20,686 nucleotides of DNA from an uncultured Collinsella sp. (GTDB lineage: Bacteria; Actinomycetota; Coriobacteriia; Coriobacteriales; Coriobacteriaceae): assembly GCA_902465265.1 (NCBI GenBank), contig CABQMF010000035.1:1-20686 (forward strand), in the 5' to 3' direction. Position numbers and translations under genes: made by a program. Shown in pieces: positions 1 through 7,758 of the stretch. The stretch's first letter is position 1. Each line of letters starts with the position of its first letter. Under the pieces are notes generated by a model, which was not told where the DNA came from, made no database searches, and saw only the letters and a list, made by a program, of their open reading frames with translations.

Positions 1-39
1 CCCATAACGTGAATGGAACACTCCACTTTGTGACAGTCA

Positions 40-906
40 TTACTGCTGTAACGACCTTAATAGCGTAATTTCAGCTGCATAACCTGCAAGTTCGTTCGGT
101 GTCTCCAAAATAAATGGCAATGAACGCAAGCGGCTATTCGATACAATATTCTGCATAACCTGCATACCGCCGCCAAACTCCTCGCTGCCAAGGTATCCCT
201 TGCCGATGCACTCGTGACGATCTTTATGGGCGCCACAGGGGTTCTTCGAATCGTTGATGTGTACGGCATGCAAGCGGTCGATACCCACCACGCGGTCGAA
301 CTCGTCGAGTACGCCGTCCAGATCATGGATGATGTCGTAGCCGGCATCGCTCACATGGCAGGTGTCCAGACACACGCCCAGCTTGTCCGATAGCTCTGGA
401 CGCCTGGCAGCAACACCCTCGATAATGCGCGCCAGTTCTTCAAAGCTACGGCCCACCTCGGTACCCTTTCCCGCCATGGTCTCGAGCAGCACCGTCGTCT
501 GCTGCCCCTCAAACATCACCTGGCACAAGGTGTCGACGATCATCTGAATGCCGGCATCAGTCCCCTGCCCCACATGCGCGCCGGGGTGGAAGTTGTAGTA
601 GTTGCCGGGCAGCGCTTCCAGACGCTGCAAGTCCTCGGCCATTGCCTCCAAGGCAAACTCACGCGCCCGCTCTTTGGCAGAACAGGGGTTGTAGGTATAG
701 GGGGCATGCGCCACGAGTGGGCCAAAATCATTTTGCGCCATAAGGTCACGCAGGGCCGCCACATCATCCATGTCAAGGTCTTTCGCCTTGCCGCCGCGCG
801 GGTTGCGCGTAAAGAATGCAAAGGTATTGGCGCCAATGGATAGCGCCGTCTCCCCCATCGCCCGATAGCCCTTCGTCGTCGAAAGATGACACCCAATCGT
901 CAGCAT
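40..906 (-). CDS. nfo: Endonuclease IV (deoxyribonuclease IV, AP endonuclease)
   Basis: This cytosolic base-excision-repair enzyme cleaves DNA 5' of abasic sites and needs three metal ions. The 288-residue protein is normal length and a single TIM-barrel. The metal ligands of the family can be read in order: H67 (VAHAPY), H107 (NFHPGAH), E142 (LLETMAGKG), D181 and H184 (LDTCHVSD), H216 (VHINDSK), D229 and H231 (HKDRHECIGKG), and E268 (FILETP). The ATG at 904-906 is preceded on the minus strand by GGGGGAG six bases away. That Shine-Dalgarno overlaps the outer arm of the palindromic repeat at 915-1008. It is the last gene of a same-strand run with the oxidoreductase at 1079-2098 and the aldo/keto reductase at 2192-3379. 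I see no damage. The family assignment is secure. Confidence 0.96.
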   Translation of the reverse strand: MLTIGCHLSTTKGYRAMGETALSIGANTFAFFTRNPRGGKAKDLDMDDVAALRDLMAQNDFGPLVAHAPYTYNPCSAKERAREFALEAMAEDLQRLEALPGNYYNFHPGAHVGQGTDAGIQMIVDTLCQVMFEGQQTTVLLETMAGKGTEVGRSFEELARIIEGVAARRPELSDKLGVCLDTCHVSDAGYDIIHDLDGVLDEFDRVVGIDRLHAVHINDSKNPCGAHKDRHECIGKGYLGSEEFGGGMQVMQNIVSNSRLRSLPFILETPNELAGYAAEITLLRSLQQ

Positions 907-914
907 CTCCAGCT

Positions 915-1008
915 CCCCCTCATCAGTTGCGGTGAAATAGTTCCTGTTTGGCCCCTATTCTGCCGCAAACAGGAACTATTCCACCGCAACTTATAAAAGG
1001 GGCATCAG
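915..1008. repeat. Palindromic intergenic repeat, copy 1
   Basis: A 26-base arm at 925-950 is the reverse complement of 966-991, apart from one A/C mismatch at 935/981. The loop is 15 bases (951-965). Beyond a short internal loop, CCCCT (916-920) can pair with AGGGG (998-1002). The loop, right arm and trailing 18 bases match copy 2 at 2104-2195. On the minus strand the outer arm includes the Shine-Dalgarno of nfo, so the folded RNA could hide that site. There is no T-run after the stem, so it does not look like a simple intrinsic terminator. Confidence 0.93.
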
Positions 1009-1078
1009 AGATGCAGGCCTCCAAGCACTATGGCTACGGGCGCCAGCGTCATGATCCCCTATGCGTCAGCGCCAAGTC

Positions 1079-2098
1079 CTAGAGGGCTAGACGGATTGCA
1101 TCGATAATGCGCGCGCAACGCTGTGTGGCGGCAAGGGGCATGACGGGACTCTCGAGTTTCCCCGCCCGGATGAGCTGGGTCGCATGCTGGATTTCGCCGT
1201 AGAAATCATCAACCTCAAACGGGGCATTTATTTCGAGCATTCGTCCGTCGGAATACTTCACATGGGCGAGCTCGGGGCGATGGAGGCGCTCGATTTCCAA
1301 CGAGCCCCGCTCGCAGACAATCGTTAAGCGGCTTTCATATGTTGCTTTGCCATCGCACGCCATATGAATAGGTATGCCGCCGACACTCATATGGATTTCA
1401 TCGGCCCAATCGGCGCGGCCGCCTGATACGTCACGCCAGCGAACTTCACGGGACGAAACCTCACACGCGCCCGCAAGCAAATCCTCAAACCAACCGACCG
1501 CATAGCAGCCCATGTCATATAGACAGCCGCCCTGCAACGGATCGAGCAGATAGCTCGAAGGGGACTCACCATAATCGAGTTTTTGCACGCTTTCGATCGA
1601 GACGATACGACCGAGCTCGCCCGACGCAAGCAAGCCCTTCACGCGAGTGCGCATCGGGCAAAACCGATTCTTCATCGCCTCCATAAACAGCACGCCGCAC
1701 TCACGGGAAACGGAGGCGATCGCATGGGCCTCCTCTTCATTCAAAACGGCCGGCTTTTCGCACAGCACGGCCTTTCCCGCGCGCAGTGCCCGACAGACCC
1801 AATGCGCATGCATGCCATGTGGAAGAGCCAAGTAGATTGCGTCGACATCGGGGTCGGCAATCAGCGCATCATAAGCCGCATCGCCGCTATCGTCAGCCGT
1901 GGCATAACTGTGCGCGGCATCAATCGAAAACGCCCTGCAAAACTCCTCAACATGCGAAGGAGTGCGACCGGCGGCAGCCACAAGCCGTGCCCCGTCCACC
2001 TCCTTGAGCGACGATGCAAATCGATGCGAAATGCGCCCAGCGCCCAAAACGCCCCAACGAACCTCACGTAAATCATCACATGAATCCCGATGGCCCAC
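1079..2098 (-). CDS. Gfo/Idh/MocA-family NAD(P)-dependent oxidoreductase
   Basis: The product is a probable cytosolic sugar or polyol dehydrogenase-like enzyme of 339 residues. The N-terminal Rossmann fold starts with GVLGAGRIS (residues 16-24). The family motif CEKP is at residues 113-116, with the lysine that normally contacts substrate and cofactor. The C-terminal alpha/beta domain follows. The substrate cannot be read from sequence. The open frame runs back to 2176, but those extra codons lie inside the palindromic repeat. I place the start at GTG 2096-2098, five bases after an AAGGGGG Shine-Dalgarno (2104-2110). The gene sits between two direct copies of the repeat, downstream of the aldo/keto reductase, and may be cotranscribed with it. 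It resembles the protein at 9510-10616 in family only. Confidence 0.88.
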   Translation of the reverse strand: MGHRDSCDDLREVRWGVLGAGRISHRFASSLKEVDGARLVAAAGRTPSHVEEFCRAFSIDAAHSYATADDSGDAAYDALIADPDVDAIYLALPHGMHAHWVCRALRAGKAVLCEKPAVLNEEEAHAIASVSRECGVLFMEAMKNRFCPMRTRVKGLLASGELGRIVSIESVQKLDYGESPSSYLLDPLQGGCLYDMGCYAVGWFEDLLAGACEVSSREVRWRDVSGGRADWADEIHMSVGGIPIHMACDGKATYESRLTIVCERGSLEIERLHRPELAHVKYSDGRMLEINAPFEVDDFYGEIQHATQLIRAGKLESPVMPLAATQRCARIIDAIRLAL

Positions 2099-2103
2099 GA
2101 CAG

Positions 2104-2195
2104 CCCCCTTCAGTTGCGGTGGAATAGTTCCTGTTTGGCCCCTATTCTGCCGCAAACAGGAACTATTCCACCGCAAGTTATAAAAGGGGCATCAG
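2104..2195. repeat. Palindromic intergenic repeat, copy 2
   Basis: Bases 2114-2137 and 2153-2176 form a perfect 24-bp inverted repeat with a 15-base loop identical to that of copy 1. CCCCT (2105-2109) can pair with AGGGG (2185-2189). The 18 bases at 2178-2195 match 991-1008 exactly. The repeat contains the stop codon of the aldo/keto reductase gene (2192-2194). Its other end supplies the Shine-Dalgarno of the oxidoreductase gene (2104-2110). It is in the same orientation as copy 1. Confidence 0.94.
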
Positions 2196-3379
2196 GAGCG
2201 CGTTTTGCAAAAGGCTTTAAGTGCGGCCGTTACGGGGCCAGGCTGGAAACGTCGGCGCACATCGTCGAGACGCTCGGGAATATCGATGTGCTGCGGGCAG
2301 TGACGTGCGCATTTGCCGCACTTGACGCAATTGCTCACCAGCTTGGGCTCGTTCGTCCGCACCGCGCTCGCCGTAAAGTATTGAGACAGCCCCGTAAACC
2401 AACTATGTGCGTAGCTCGCGTTGTAGGCACCAAAGCAACCGGGAATATTGATGCCCTTGGGGCACGGCATGCAGTAGCCGCACCCCGTGCAGGGTACGCG
2501 ATTCGATTTCTCAAACTCTCCCAGCACACGTGCGATGGTATCGAGCTGCTCTGTCGTCATCGAATCCGGCAGTGCGCGATCCGCCAATGCCGCGTTCTCG
2601 TCCACCTGCGCGGTATCGGTCATGCCCGAAAGCAGCATCGTGACTTGAGGATGGTTCCACACCCACGAAAGGCCCCAAGCAGCCGGCGTCTTCAGGTACG
2701 GATCGCGTACGTCATCGAGCACGGCGCGGGCCCGCGGAGGCAGTTTGCCCGCCAGGCGTCCACCCAAAAGCGGTTCCATCACAAACACCGCGAGCCCGCG
2801 CTCGGCGGCTGCCATGAGTCCCGCCGTTCCCGCTTGGTATCGCTCTCCAGCGTAGTTGTACTGGATCTGGCAAAAGTCCCACTCATAAGCATCGAGCATC
2901 GTGAGGAAGTCCGCCGCACTGCCGTGGTACGAAAAACCTATCTGGCGAATACGCCCCGCAGCCTTTTGGCGCGCAATCCAATCCTCGATACCCAGTGCCA
3001 CCACGCGTTCCCACTGGGCGGGCGAGGTGATGTTGTGCATGAGGTAGTAGTCGATATGGTCAGTCCGCAAACGGTGCAGCTGCTCATCAAAAAAGCGGTC
3101 AAAATCCTCCGCACATTTGCACGAAGCGTGCGGCAACTTAGTCGCGAGCAAGATCTGGTCGCGCAGGCCCAGGCGCTCAAGCGAAGCTCCCACACATGCT
3201 TCGTTACCGGGGTAGAGATAGGCCGTGTCCAGATAGGTTATCCCTTGCTCCACCGCACGGGAAATAATGGCATCGGCCGTCTTCGCATCGGGATGTCCCG
3301 GCGCACCGGGAAACCTCATGCAGCCCAGACCCAGCGCCGAGATACGGTTGCCGCTTTTGGGGTCAACGCGGTATTGCAC
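2192..3379 (-). CDS. Aldo/keto reductase with C-terminal 4Fe-4S ferredoxin-type domain
   Basis: This 395-residue protein pairs an aldo/keto reductase barrel (about residues 1-280) with a ferredoxin-like tail. The barrel has the usual tetrad: D51 and Y56 (DTAYLY), K81 (ATKLPH) and H115 (YYLMHN). The tail has two cysteine clusters, CTGCGYCMPCPKG near residue 297 and CVKCGKCARHCP near 351, each with a following proline typical of 4Fe-4S binding. This type is common in anaerobes and probably exchanges electrons with an Fe-S carrier. The natural substrate is unknown. Start is GTG at 3377-3379 after AGGAGGGG. The gene is the first of the minus-strand run, divergent from the small gene at 3541. Its stop codon lies in palindromic repeat copy 2. 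Confidence 0.93.
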   Translation of the reverse strand: MQYRVDPKSGNRISALGLGCMRFPGAPGHPDAKTADAIISRAVEQGITYLDTAYLYPGNEACVGASLERLGLRDQILLATKLPHASCKCAEDFDRFFDEQLHRLRTDHIDYYLMHNITSPAQWERVVALGIEDWIARQKAAGRIRQIGFSYHGSAADFLTMLDAYEWDFCQIQYNYAGERYQAGTAGLMAAAERGLAVFVMEPLLGGRLAGKLPPRARAVLDDVRDPYLKTPAAWGLSWVWNHPQVTMLLSGMTDTAQVDENAALADRALPDSMTTEQLDTIARVLGEFEKSNRVPCTGCGYCMPCPKGINIPGCFGAYNASYAHSWFTGLSQYFTASAVRTNEPKLVSNCVKCGKCARHCPQHIDIPERLDDVRRRFQPGPVTAALKAFCKTRS

Positions 3380-3540
3380 GGCCCCTCCTCTCCCCTCGAA
3401 GCCCTAATGAGGCGAAACACAACGGCCACGCCATCGAAACACATTGGAATCGCAATCGAGAACGTATCGTAACGTAGCAGAAATCGAGCCGTCGCGACAC
3501 CGCTTTAACATCAGAAAAAGCCCGATGAAAGGAGGCAAGC

Positions 3541-3735
3541 GTGACCACGCACGAGGACGCCTACCCCTACCCCGGCGAGCAATACATCCTCTCGGTCGAC
3601 CGTTACCAGATCGAGGTCATGGACCATCTGGACGAGCTTCCCGCCACGGGCGCTGTCATCTTCTGCACCTTCCCTAAGGTCCGCGATGGCGTCGGATACC
3701 CCGCACGCGTTTTTGCCATCTGCCCTGCGGCGTAG
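3541..3735 (+). CDS. Small conserved-looking protein of unknown function (64 aa)
   Basis: I do not recognise this protein. It starts with GTG at 3541, five bases after a very strong AAAGGAGG (3528-3535), and ends at a TAG followed by a clear terminator at 3812. These signals argue for a real monocistronic gene. The product is acidic at its N-terminus, with no membrane segment and no signal peptide. The C-terminal half (ATGAVIFCTFPKVRDGVG, then PARVFAICPA) alternates hydrophobic residues as in a small beta-sheet domain. It has two cysteines far apart, not a metal knuckle. It lies alone between a divergent aldo/keto reductase gene and the ketopantoate reductase gene. Confidence 0.68.
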   Translation: MTTHEDAYPYPGEQYILSVDRYQIEVMDHLDELPATGAVIFCTFPKVRDGVGYPARVFAICPAA

Positions 3736-3811
3736 CGTCCAGGCAAACGTTTCTTTTTTATAACAGCCGCCCCGCGCGCCCACCAATCACCCTGGCAGCA
3801 TACAATCCATC

Positions 3812-3838
3812 AGGCGCCCCTTACGCGGGCGCCTTTTT
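3812..3838 (+). terminator. Intrinsic terminator of the small gene
   Basis: AGGCGCCC (3812-3819) pairs perfectly with GGGCGCCT (3827-3834) around a seven-base loop, followed by a run of five T. It ends the transcript of the gene at 3541-3735, just before the Shine-Dalgarno of the next gene. The next gene either needs its own start nearby or depends on read-through. Confidence 0.88.
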
Positions 3839-3855
3839 ATGGGGAGATGATTCAC

Positions 3856-4770
3856 ATGCAGATCAACAAGGTCACCTTTATCGGCAAGGGCGGCGTCGGC
3901 CTGCTCTACGGCAGCATGATCGCCCGGGCGCTCGGCAACGACGCCGTCGAATACGTCATGGATGACGCCCGTTTTGAGCGTCATGCGAACGACGCGCTCA
4001 CCGTCAACGGCGAACCTTGCGAGCTCACGTCCGTCCGCGCCAGCGAGGCAACGCCCGCCGATCTGGTCATCCTGACGGTCAAGACCACCGGTCTCGACCA
4101 AGCACTCAAGACTATGGAGCGCGTCGTGGGTCCCAACACGCTCATCGCCTCGCTGTGCAACGGCATTACGAGCGAGCAAAAGATTGCCGAGCGCTTTGGC
4201 TGGGAGCACACCGTCCTGGGTATCTGCCAGGGCATGGACGCCGTGTTCCTCAACGGCGCGCTCACCTTTACCAACACTGGAGAAATCCGCTTTGGCGCGG
4301 CGGCCGGTACGGATCCCGCAACCATCACCGCAATCGACGAGCTCTACACGCGCTGCGGCATCGCCCATACCGTCGAGCACGACATTGCGCACCGCATGTG
4401 GGCCAAACTCATGCTCAACGACGGCATCAACCAGACCTGTATGGCCTACGGCGGGACCTACGGAAGCGCCACGGAGCCGGGCTCCGAGCAGCGTCGCTGC
4501 TTTGTTTCCGCCATGCGAGAGACGCTTGCGGTCGCCAATGCCGAGGGCATTGAGCTGACGGAAGCAGACCTGACGCAGATGGTGCACCTCATCGAGGGAA
4601 TCGACCCCGCCGGTATGCCCTCGATGGCGCAGGACCGCGTCGCAAGGCGCAAAACCGAGGTTGATGAGTTCGCGGGCACCATCTGTCGCCTCGCAGCCAA
4701 ACACGATATCCAAGCACCGCAAAACGAGTGGCTCTATCGGCGCATCCGCGATATCGAGAAAAGCTGGTAG
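3856..4770 (+). CDS. Ketopantoate reductase-family protein (2-dehydropantoate 2-reductase)
   Basis: By family, the enzyme reduces 2-dehydropantoate to pantoate with NADPH, in pantothenate and CoA synthesis. The N-terminal Rossmann domain shows GKGGVG near the start. The C-terminal helical domain carries the catalytic KLMLNDGINQ block (Lys and two Asn) and the later RRKTEVDEF block with the substrate-binding Glu. There are two in-frame ATGs. The one at 3847 abuts GGAG (3843-3846), whereas the one at 3856 is nine bases away, so I prefer 3856, giving 304 residues. No other pantothenate gene is nearby, so a role on a different 2-oxoacid cannot be excluded. The gene ends at a strong terminator. 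Confidence 0.87.
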   Translation: MQINKVTFIGKGGVGLLYGSMIARALGNDAVEYVMDDARFERHANDALTVNGEPCELTSVRASEATPADLVILTVKTTGLDQALKTMERVVGPNTLIASLCNGITSEQKIAERFGWEHTVLGICQGMDAVFLNGALTFTNTGEIRFGAAAGTDPATITAIDELYTRCGIAHTVEHDIAHRMWAKLMLNDGINQTCMAYGGTYGSATEPGSEQRRCFVSAMRETLAVANAEGIELTEADLTQMVHLIEGIDPAGMPSMAQDRVARRKTEVDEFAGTICRLAAKHDIQAPQNEWLYRRIRDIEKSW

Positions 4771-4804
4771 CGCCAACGCGCCGCATTCAACAGCCTTAAC
4801 AGCA

Positions 4805-4843
4805 AAGCCGCCGCAAGGGAACCTTTCCCCTGCGGCGGCTTTT
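4805..4843 (+). terminator. Intrinsic terminator, probably bidirectional
   Basis: AAGCCGCCGCA (4805-4815) pairs with TGCGGCGGCTT (4831-4841), extended inwards by GGGAA/TTCCC after one mismatch. A short T-run follows on the plus strand. It sits between the convergent ketopantoate reductase gene and the small membrane protein gene and probably serves both. Confidence 0.87.
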
Positions 4844-4879
4844 ATCTTCGTCTATGACCGGCAGCCAATCTCACAACAG

Positions 4880-5086
4880 TTAGCGTTGCGACTCCGGCAC
4901 CTCGTCCTCGTCATCGCGGCAAAGAACCACGCCCGCGCTTCCCAGCAGTGCGGCTGCGATCAGCGCGCCAACCATGATTGGAGCAGCCCCGCATGACCCC
5001 TGCATGCCCGCAATGAGCGCGGCCGTAGGACCAAGGCAACCAAGCACCAATGCGACGGCGGCAACGGCAATATCTCGAGCATTCAC
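4880..5086 (-). CDS. Small two-helix membrane protein, unknown function (68 aa)
   Basis: I do not recognise a family. Two hydrophobic segments, about residues 6-27 and 36-56, are joined by a short loop with MQGSCGAAP. A charged acidic tail (RDDEDEVPESQR) follows, so the product is probably an inner-membrane hairpin. Start is GTG at 5084-5086, with GGAGGA nine bases upstream, a very good Shine-Dalgarno that supports a real gene. It reads toward the terminator at 4805-4843, and the secreted protein gene at 5274 lies upstream on the same strand. Function cannot be inferred. Confidence 0.7.
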   Translation of the reverse strand: MNARDIAVAAVALVLGCLGPTAALIAGMQGSCGAAPIMVGALIAAALLGSAGVVLCRDDEDEVPESQR

Positions 5087-5273
5087 AAGACCACTTCCTC
5101 CACGAGAAAGACCTTAATTCTCATGGACTAGTGTGCCCCGCGCCCATATGCGCGGCGTACTGCCACGGTAAGCGCTCTGTTAACTCAAGCACGCACAAAA
5201 AACGGACGCCCTTACGTTGCCCAAAGGCTCGGTAAAGACGCCCGCCCGTCATGTCCTATTGGCTTATGGCAGA

Positions 5274-6050
5274 TTACCAACCGGTATAGTAGTCGGTGGT
5301 TCCGGCTGCGCAGCCGGAGTCATAGACTTTGCACTCGCCCTTGGAGCCGGTAAACGTGGAGCCCTGAGCCTTATCGCCCGCGGCCACGACGTAGTAACCA
5401 TCGGAATCGCGCCAAAAGCCCTCAGAATCCTGAGTCCACTCGCCCGTGCGGTGATGATACAACACGTTGCTGCTGTAATAAGTCTCGCGGCGGCCGTTAT
5501 AGTTATTGACGCCGCTCGAGCGCGTCAGGCCCGAGCCGTTCGCGTAATACGCAGCAGACGCGTAAGACGAACCGGAGCCGGCGTTGTAATACGAAGCCTG
5601 AACGGCCTCAGCGGCCTCGGCTTCGGCTGCGGCAGCCTCGAGCGCCTCGCGCTTAGCATCCTCGAGCGTGGAGCGAAGCTCGTCGAGCTCGGCCGACTTC
5701 GCGTCGACCTCCTCCATCGTCAAAAGACTGCCCGCACCGTCGATGCAACCCTGCAGTACAGCGCGCTCGTCATCGGTGGCATAGTCACCGTACATGTTCA
5801 TGATGATCTGGGCGCGAACCTCTAGGGAATCGCGCTTGGCCCCCATAGAGGCGTTCCACTCTTGCATGGAGCCAAAGCCGTCGCCGCGATAGTCGACGGG
5901 CTGCATCAGCGTCGCCTCGGACGGCGTGGATCCGACCGTGTCGGACAGTGTTGCCGCGTGGGCATCGGTTGCGCCGGCGCCCGCCAAAAGTGCCACAGTC
6001 AGAGCGGCGGAAAGGGCAGCGGCTTTCGGTTTTCGTGAATCGATCCTCAT
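5274..6050 (-). CDS. Secreted coiled-coil protein with C-terminal Tyr/Trp-rich, possibly double-psi-barrel, domain
   Basis: The 258-residue product has a Sec signal peptide: a basic start, a hydrophobic core at about residues 10-26, and AHA before cleavage near residue 32. A helical region with EWNASMG follows (about 60-105), then a strong Ala/Glu-rich coiled coil (about 112-152), a Ser/Gly/Tyr linker (153-185) and a compact C-terminal domain (186-258). That domain contains RTGEWTQDSEGFWRDSDGYY and ends with VYDSGCAAGTTDYY. The ending recalls the DG...G...YD.GCA...D pattern of RlpA/3D-like double-psi beta-barrels in cell-wall enzymes. I judge this resemblance from memory only. Start is ATG 6048-6050 behind GGAGG. 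The longer open frame to 6311 lacks a signal peptide at its start and is rejected. A role at the cell wall is inferred. Confidence 0.83.
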   Translation of the reverse strand: MRIDSRKPKAAALSAALTVALLAGAGATDAHAATLSDTVGSTPSEATLMQPVDYRGDGFGSMQEWNASMGAKRDSLEVRAQIIMNMYGDYATDDERAVLQGCIDGAGSLLTMEEVDAKSAELDELRSTLEDAKREALEAAAAEAEAAEAVQASYYNAGSGSSYASAAYYANGSGLTRSSGVNNYNGRRETYYSSNVLYHHRTGEWTQDSEGFWRDSDGYYVVAAGDKAQGSTFTGSKGECKVYDSGCAAGTTDYYTGW

Positions 6051-6261
6051 GTAGCTGGAAACCTCCGTAGTGCGTTTTTGCTGCGTTTGAGCTGCGTGTG
6101 ATTCGATCGCGCTGCATAGTACCCCGAGCAAATCGCGACCTGCGGTTTTTCTCAAAAGGTGCACGTCATTTGCGTAAAACTCACATCCTCTCAACAGGAG
6201 TTTTCCACATCTCGATTGCATAAAGCATGCCAAAAACCCTGTAATAGCGCCCTGCCTATGC
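6051..6261. other. Upstream region of the secreted protein gene; nothing firm
   Basis: This stretch lies between the secreted protein start and the metY terminator. On the minus strand a TACTAT (6116-6121) could be a -10 element, but no convincing -35 lies 16-18 bases upstream. An inverted repeat AAAACTC/GAGTTTT spans about 6177-6205. I see no ORF with a ribosome binding site and no RNA gene here. Confidence 0.4.
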
Positions 6262-6301
6262 AAAAAGGCGCCTGCGCAAACATTGTTCGCACAGGCGCCT
6301 T
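6262..6301 (-). terminator. Intrinsic terminator of metY
   Basis: AAGGCGCCTG (6265-6274) pairs with CAGGCGCCTT (6292-6301), with GC/GC continuing inside after one mismatch. Read on the minus strand, the stem is followed by a run of five T (A at 6262-6266). It lies about 60 bases past the metY stop codon. Confidence 0.88.
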
Positions 6302-6361
6302 GAACAGGCATTTTATGCAGTTATACCTATCGAGTCGCAAGGGGTCCTTGCACAAGTCGCC

Positions 6362-7672
6362 TTACTCGTCCAGCGCGGCGAAGGCCTGCTTCAGATCCCA
6401 AATGATGTCCTCGGCGTTCTCGGTACCGATGGAAAGACGGATCGTGGAGGGCGTAATGTTCTGCTCTGCGAGCTCCTCGGCAGAGAGCTGGGAGTGCGTA
6501 GTCGTAGCCGGGTGCACGACGAGCGACTTGACGTCGGCCACGTTGGCGAGCAGCGAGAACACCTGCAGATGATCGATGAACTTCCAAGCTGCCTCCTGGC
6601 CACCCTTGATCTCAAAGGTAAAGATCGAGGCACCGCCGTTGGGGAAATACTGCCTGTAAAGCTCATGGTCGGGGTGCTCGGGCAAGCTCGGGTGGTTCAC
6701 CTTGGCAACGTGGCTGTCGCCGGCAAGGAACTCAACGACCTTCTTGGTGTTCTCGACATGGCGGTCGACGCGCAGCGACAGGGTCTCGGTGCCCTGGAGC
6801 AGGACCCAAGCGTTGAACGGACTGATGCAGGCGCCCTCGTCACGCAGCAGGATAGCGCGGACATAGGTTGCGAAGGCGGCGGGACCGGCAGCCTCGGCAA
6901 ACGAAACACCGTGGTAGGAGGGGTTGGGCTCAGCGATCTGGGCGTACTTTCCGCTCGCCTTCCAATCGAAGTTACCGCCGTCGACGATCACACCGCCCAG
7001 CGAGGTACCGTGGCCGCCAATGAACTTAGTTGCGGAGTGAACGACGATGTTGGCGCCGTGCTCCAGCGGACGGAACAGATACGGGGTGCCGAAGGTGTTA
7101 TCGACGACGACCGGAAGACCATGCTTCTTGGCAACCTCGGAGATAGCGTCGATGTTGGGAATATCGGAGTTGGGGTTACCGAGCGTCTCTAGGTAGATGA
7201 CCGTGGTGTTGTCCTTGATGGCACCCTCGACCTCGTCCAGGTTGTGGGCGTCGACAAACGTGGTCTCGACGCCAAACTGGGAGAGCGTATGCTCCAGCAG
7301 GTTGTAGGAGCCACCGTAGATGGTCTTCTGGGCCACCACATGGTCGCCGGCCTGAGCGAGCGCCTGCAGGGTATAGGTGATGGCAGCAGCACCGGAGGCG
7401 ACGGCAAGACCTGCCACGCCACCCTCGAGTGCGGCGATACGGTCCTCGAAGACGCCCTGGGTGGAGTTGGTCAGACGACCGTAGATGTTACCGGCGTCGG
7501 CAAGGCCAAAGCGGTCGGCAGCGTGCTGGGAGTTGCGGAACACATAGCTCGTGGTCTGGTAGATAGGCACGGCGCGGGAGTCAGATGCGGGATCGGCGCT
7601 CTCCTGACCAACGTGAAGTTGCAGGGTGTCGAAACCAAAGGTGTGCTCGGGGTTGTTGATGAACTGGCTCAT
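6362..7672 (-). CDS. metY: O-acetylhomoserine aminocarboxypropyltransferase (sulfhydrylase)
   Basis: This cytosolic PLP enzyme joins O-acetylhomoserine with sulfide to give homocysteine, and may also make cysteine from O-acetylserine. It has 436 residues, the long form typical of MetY rather than the roughly 390-residue MetB/MetC type. YGR (residues 64-66) is the phosphate-binding loop shared from the neighbouring subunit. D191 (VVVDNTFGTP) should contact the PLP ring nitrogen. K216 (HSATKFIGGHGT) is the Schiff-base lysine. ATG at 7670-7672 is preceded by AAGGAG. The transcript should start near 7850, giving a leader of about 180 bases that contains a small Cys/Met ORF. A divergent LysR regulator at 7947 is the likely controller. 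A terminator follows. Confidence 0.95.
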   Translation of the reverse strand: MSQFINNPEHTFGFDTLQLHVGQESADPASDSRAVPIYQTTSYVFRNSQHAADRFGLADAGNIYGRLTNSTQGVFEDRIAALEGGVAGLAVASGAAAITYTLQALAQAGDHVVAQKTIYGGSYNLLEHTLSQFGVETTFVDAHNLDEVEGAIKDNTTVIYLETLGNPNSDIPNIDAISEVAKKHGLPVVVDNTFGTPYLFRPLEHGANIVVHSATKFIGGHGTSLGGVIVDGGNFDWKASGKYAQIAEPNPSYHGVSFAEAAGPAAFATYVRAILLRDEGACISPFNAWVLLQGTETLSLRVDRHVENTKKVVEFLAGDSHVAKVNHPSLPEHPDHELYRQYFPNGGASIFTFEIKGGQEAAWKFIDHLQVFSLLANVADVKSLVVHPATTTHSQLSAEELAEQNITPSTIRLSIGTENAEDIIWDLKQAFAALDE

Positions 7673-7726
7673 GATGATCTCCTTGATTGAACAAAAGTAA
7701 TAAGAATAAGAGAAGTAAGTCGCTGT

Positions 7727-7758
7727 CTCCTGATCACGCCGACGGGCGCAAACAGGAG
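7727..7758 (-). promoter_or_regulatory. Hairpin overlapping the end of the metY leader ORF
   Basis: In the minus-strand RNA, CTCCTG (7753-7758) pairs with CAGGAG (7727-7732). An inner GCGCC/GGCGT stem sits around a four-base loop. The stop codon of the leader ORF (7734-7736) lies inside the structure, so a ribosome reaching the end of the ORF would melt it. There is no T-run, so translational coupling or another readout is more likely than simple termination. This is inference from one sequence. Confidence 0.5.

Noticed and set aside
991..1008. CATCAG at both ends of palindromic repeat copy 1 as a target-site duplication
   Set aside because: The right-hand CATCAG is also present in copy 2, where the left-hand side differs, so it belongs to the repeat itself.
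2090..3472. 460-codon plus-strand frame opposite the aldo/keto reductase
   Set aside because: It starts in the palindromic repeat, runs antisense to an intact gene with all catalytic residues, and its translation has no recognisable motif.
3787..4776. 329-codon minus-strand frame opposite the ketopantoate reductase gene
   Set aside because: It is antisense to a clear family member and crosses a terminator. No start signal was seen.
5087..5273. Intrinsic terminator after the secreted protein gene (T-run on the minus strand near 5198)
   Set aside because: The T-run is present, but the preceding bases do not form a convincing stem; GGGCGTC occurs there as a direct rather than an inverted repeat.
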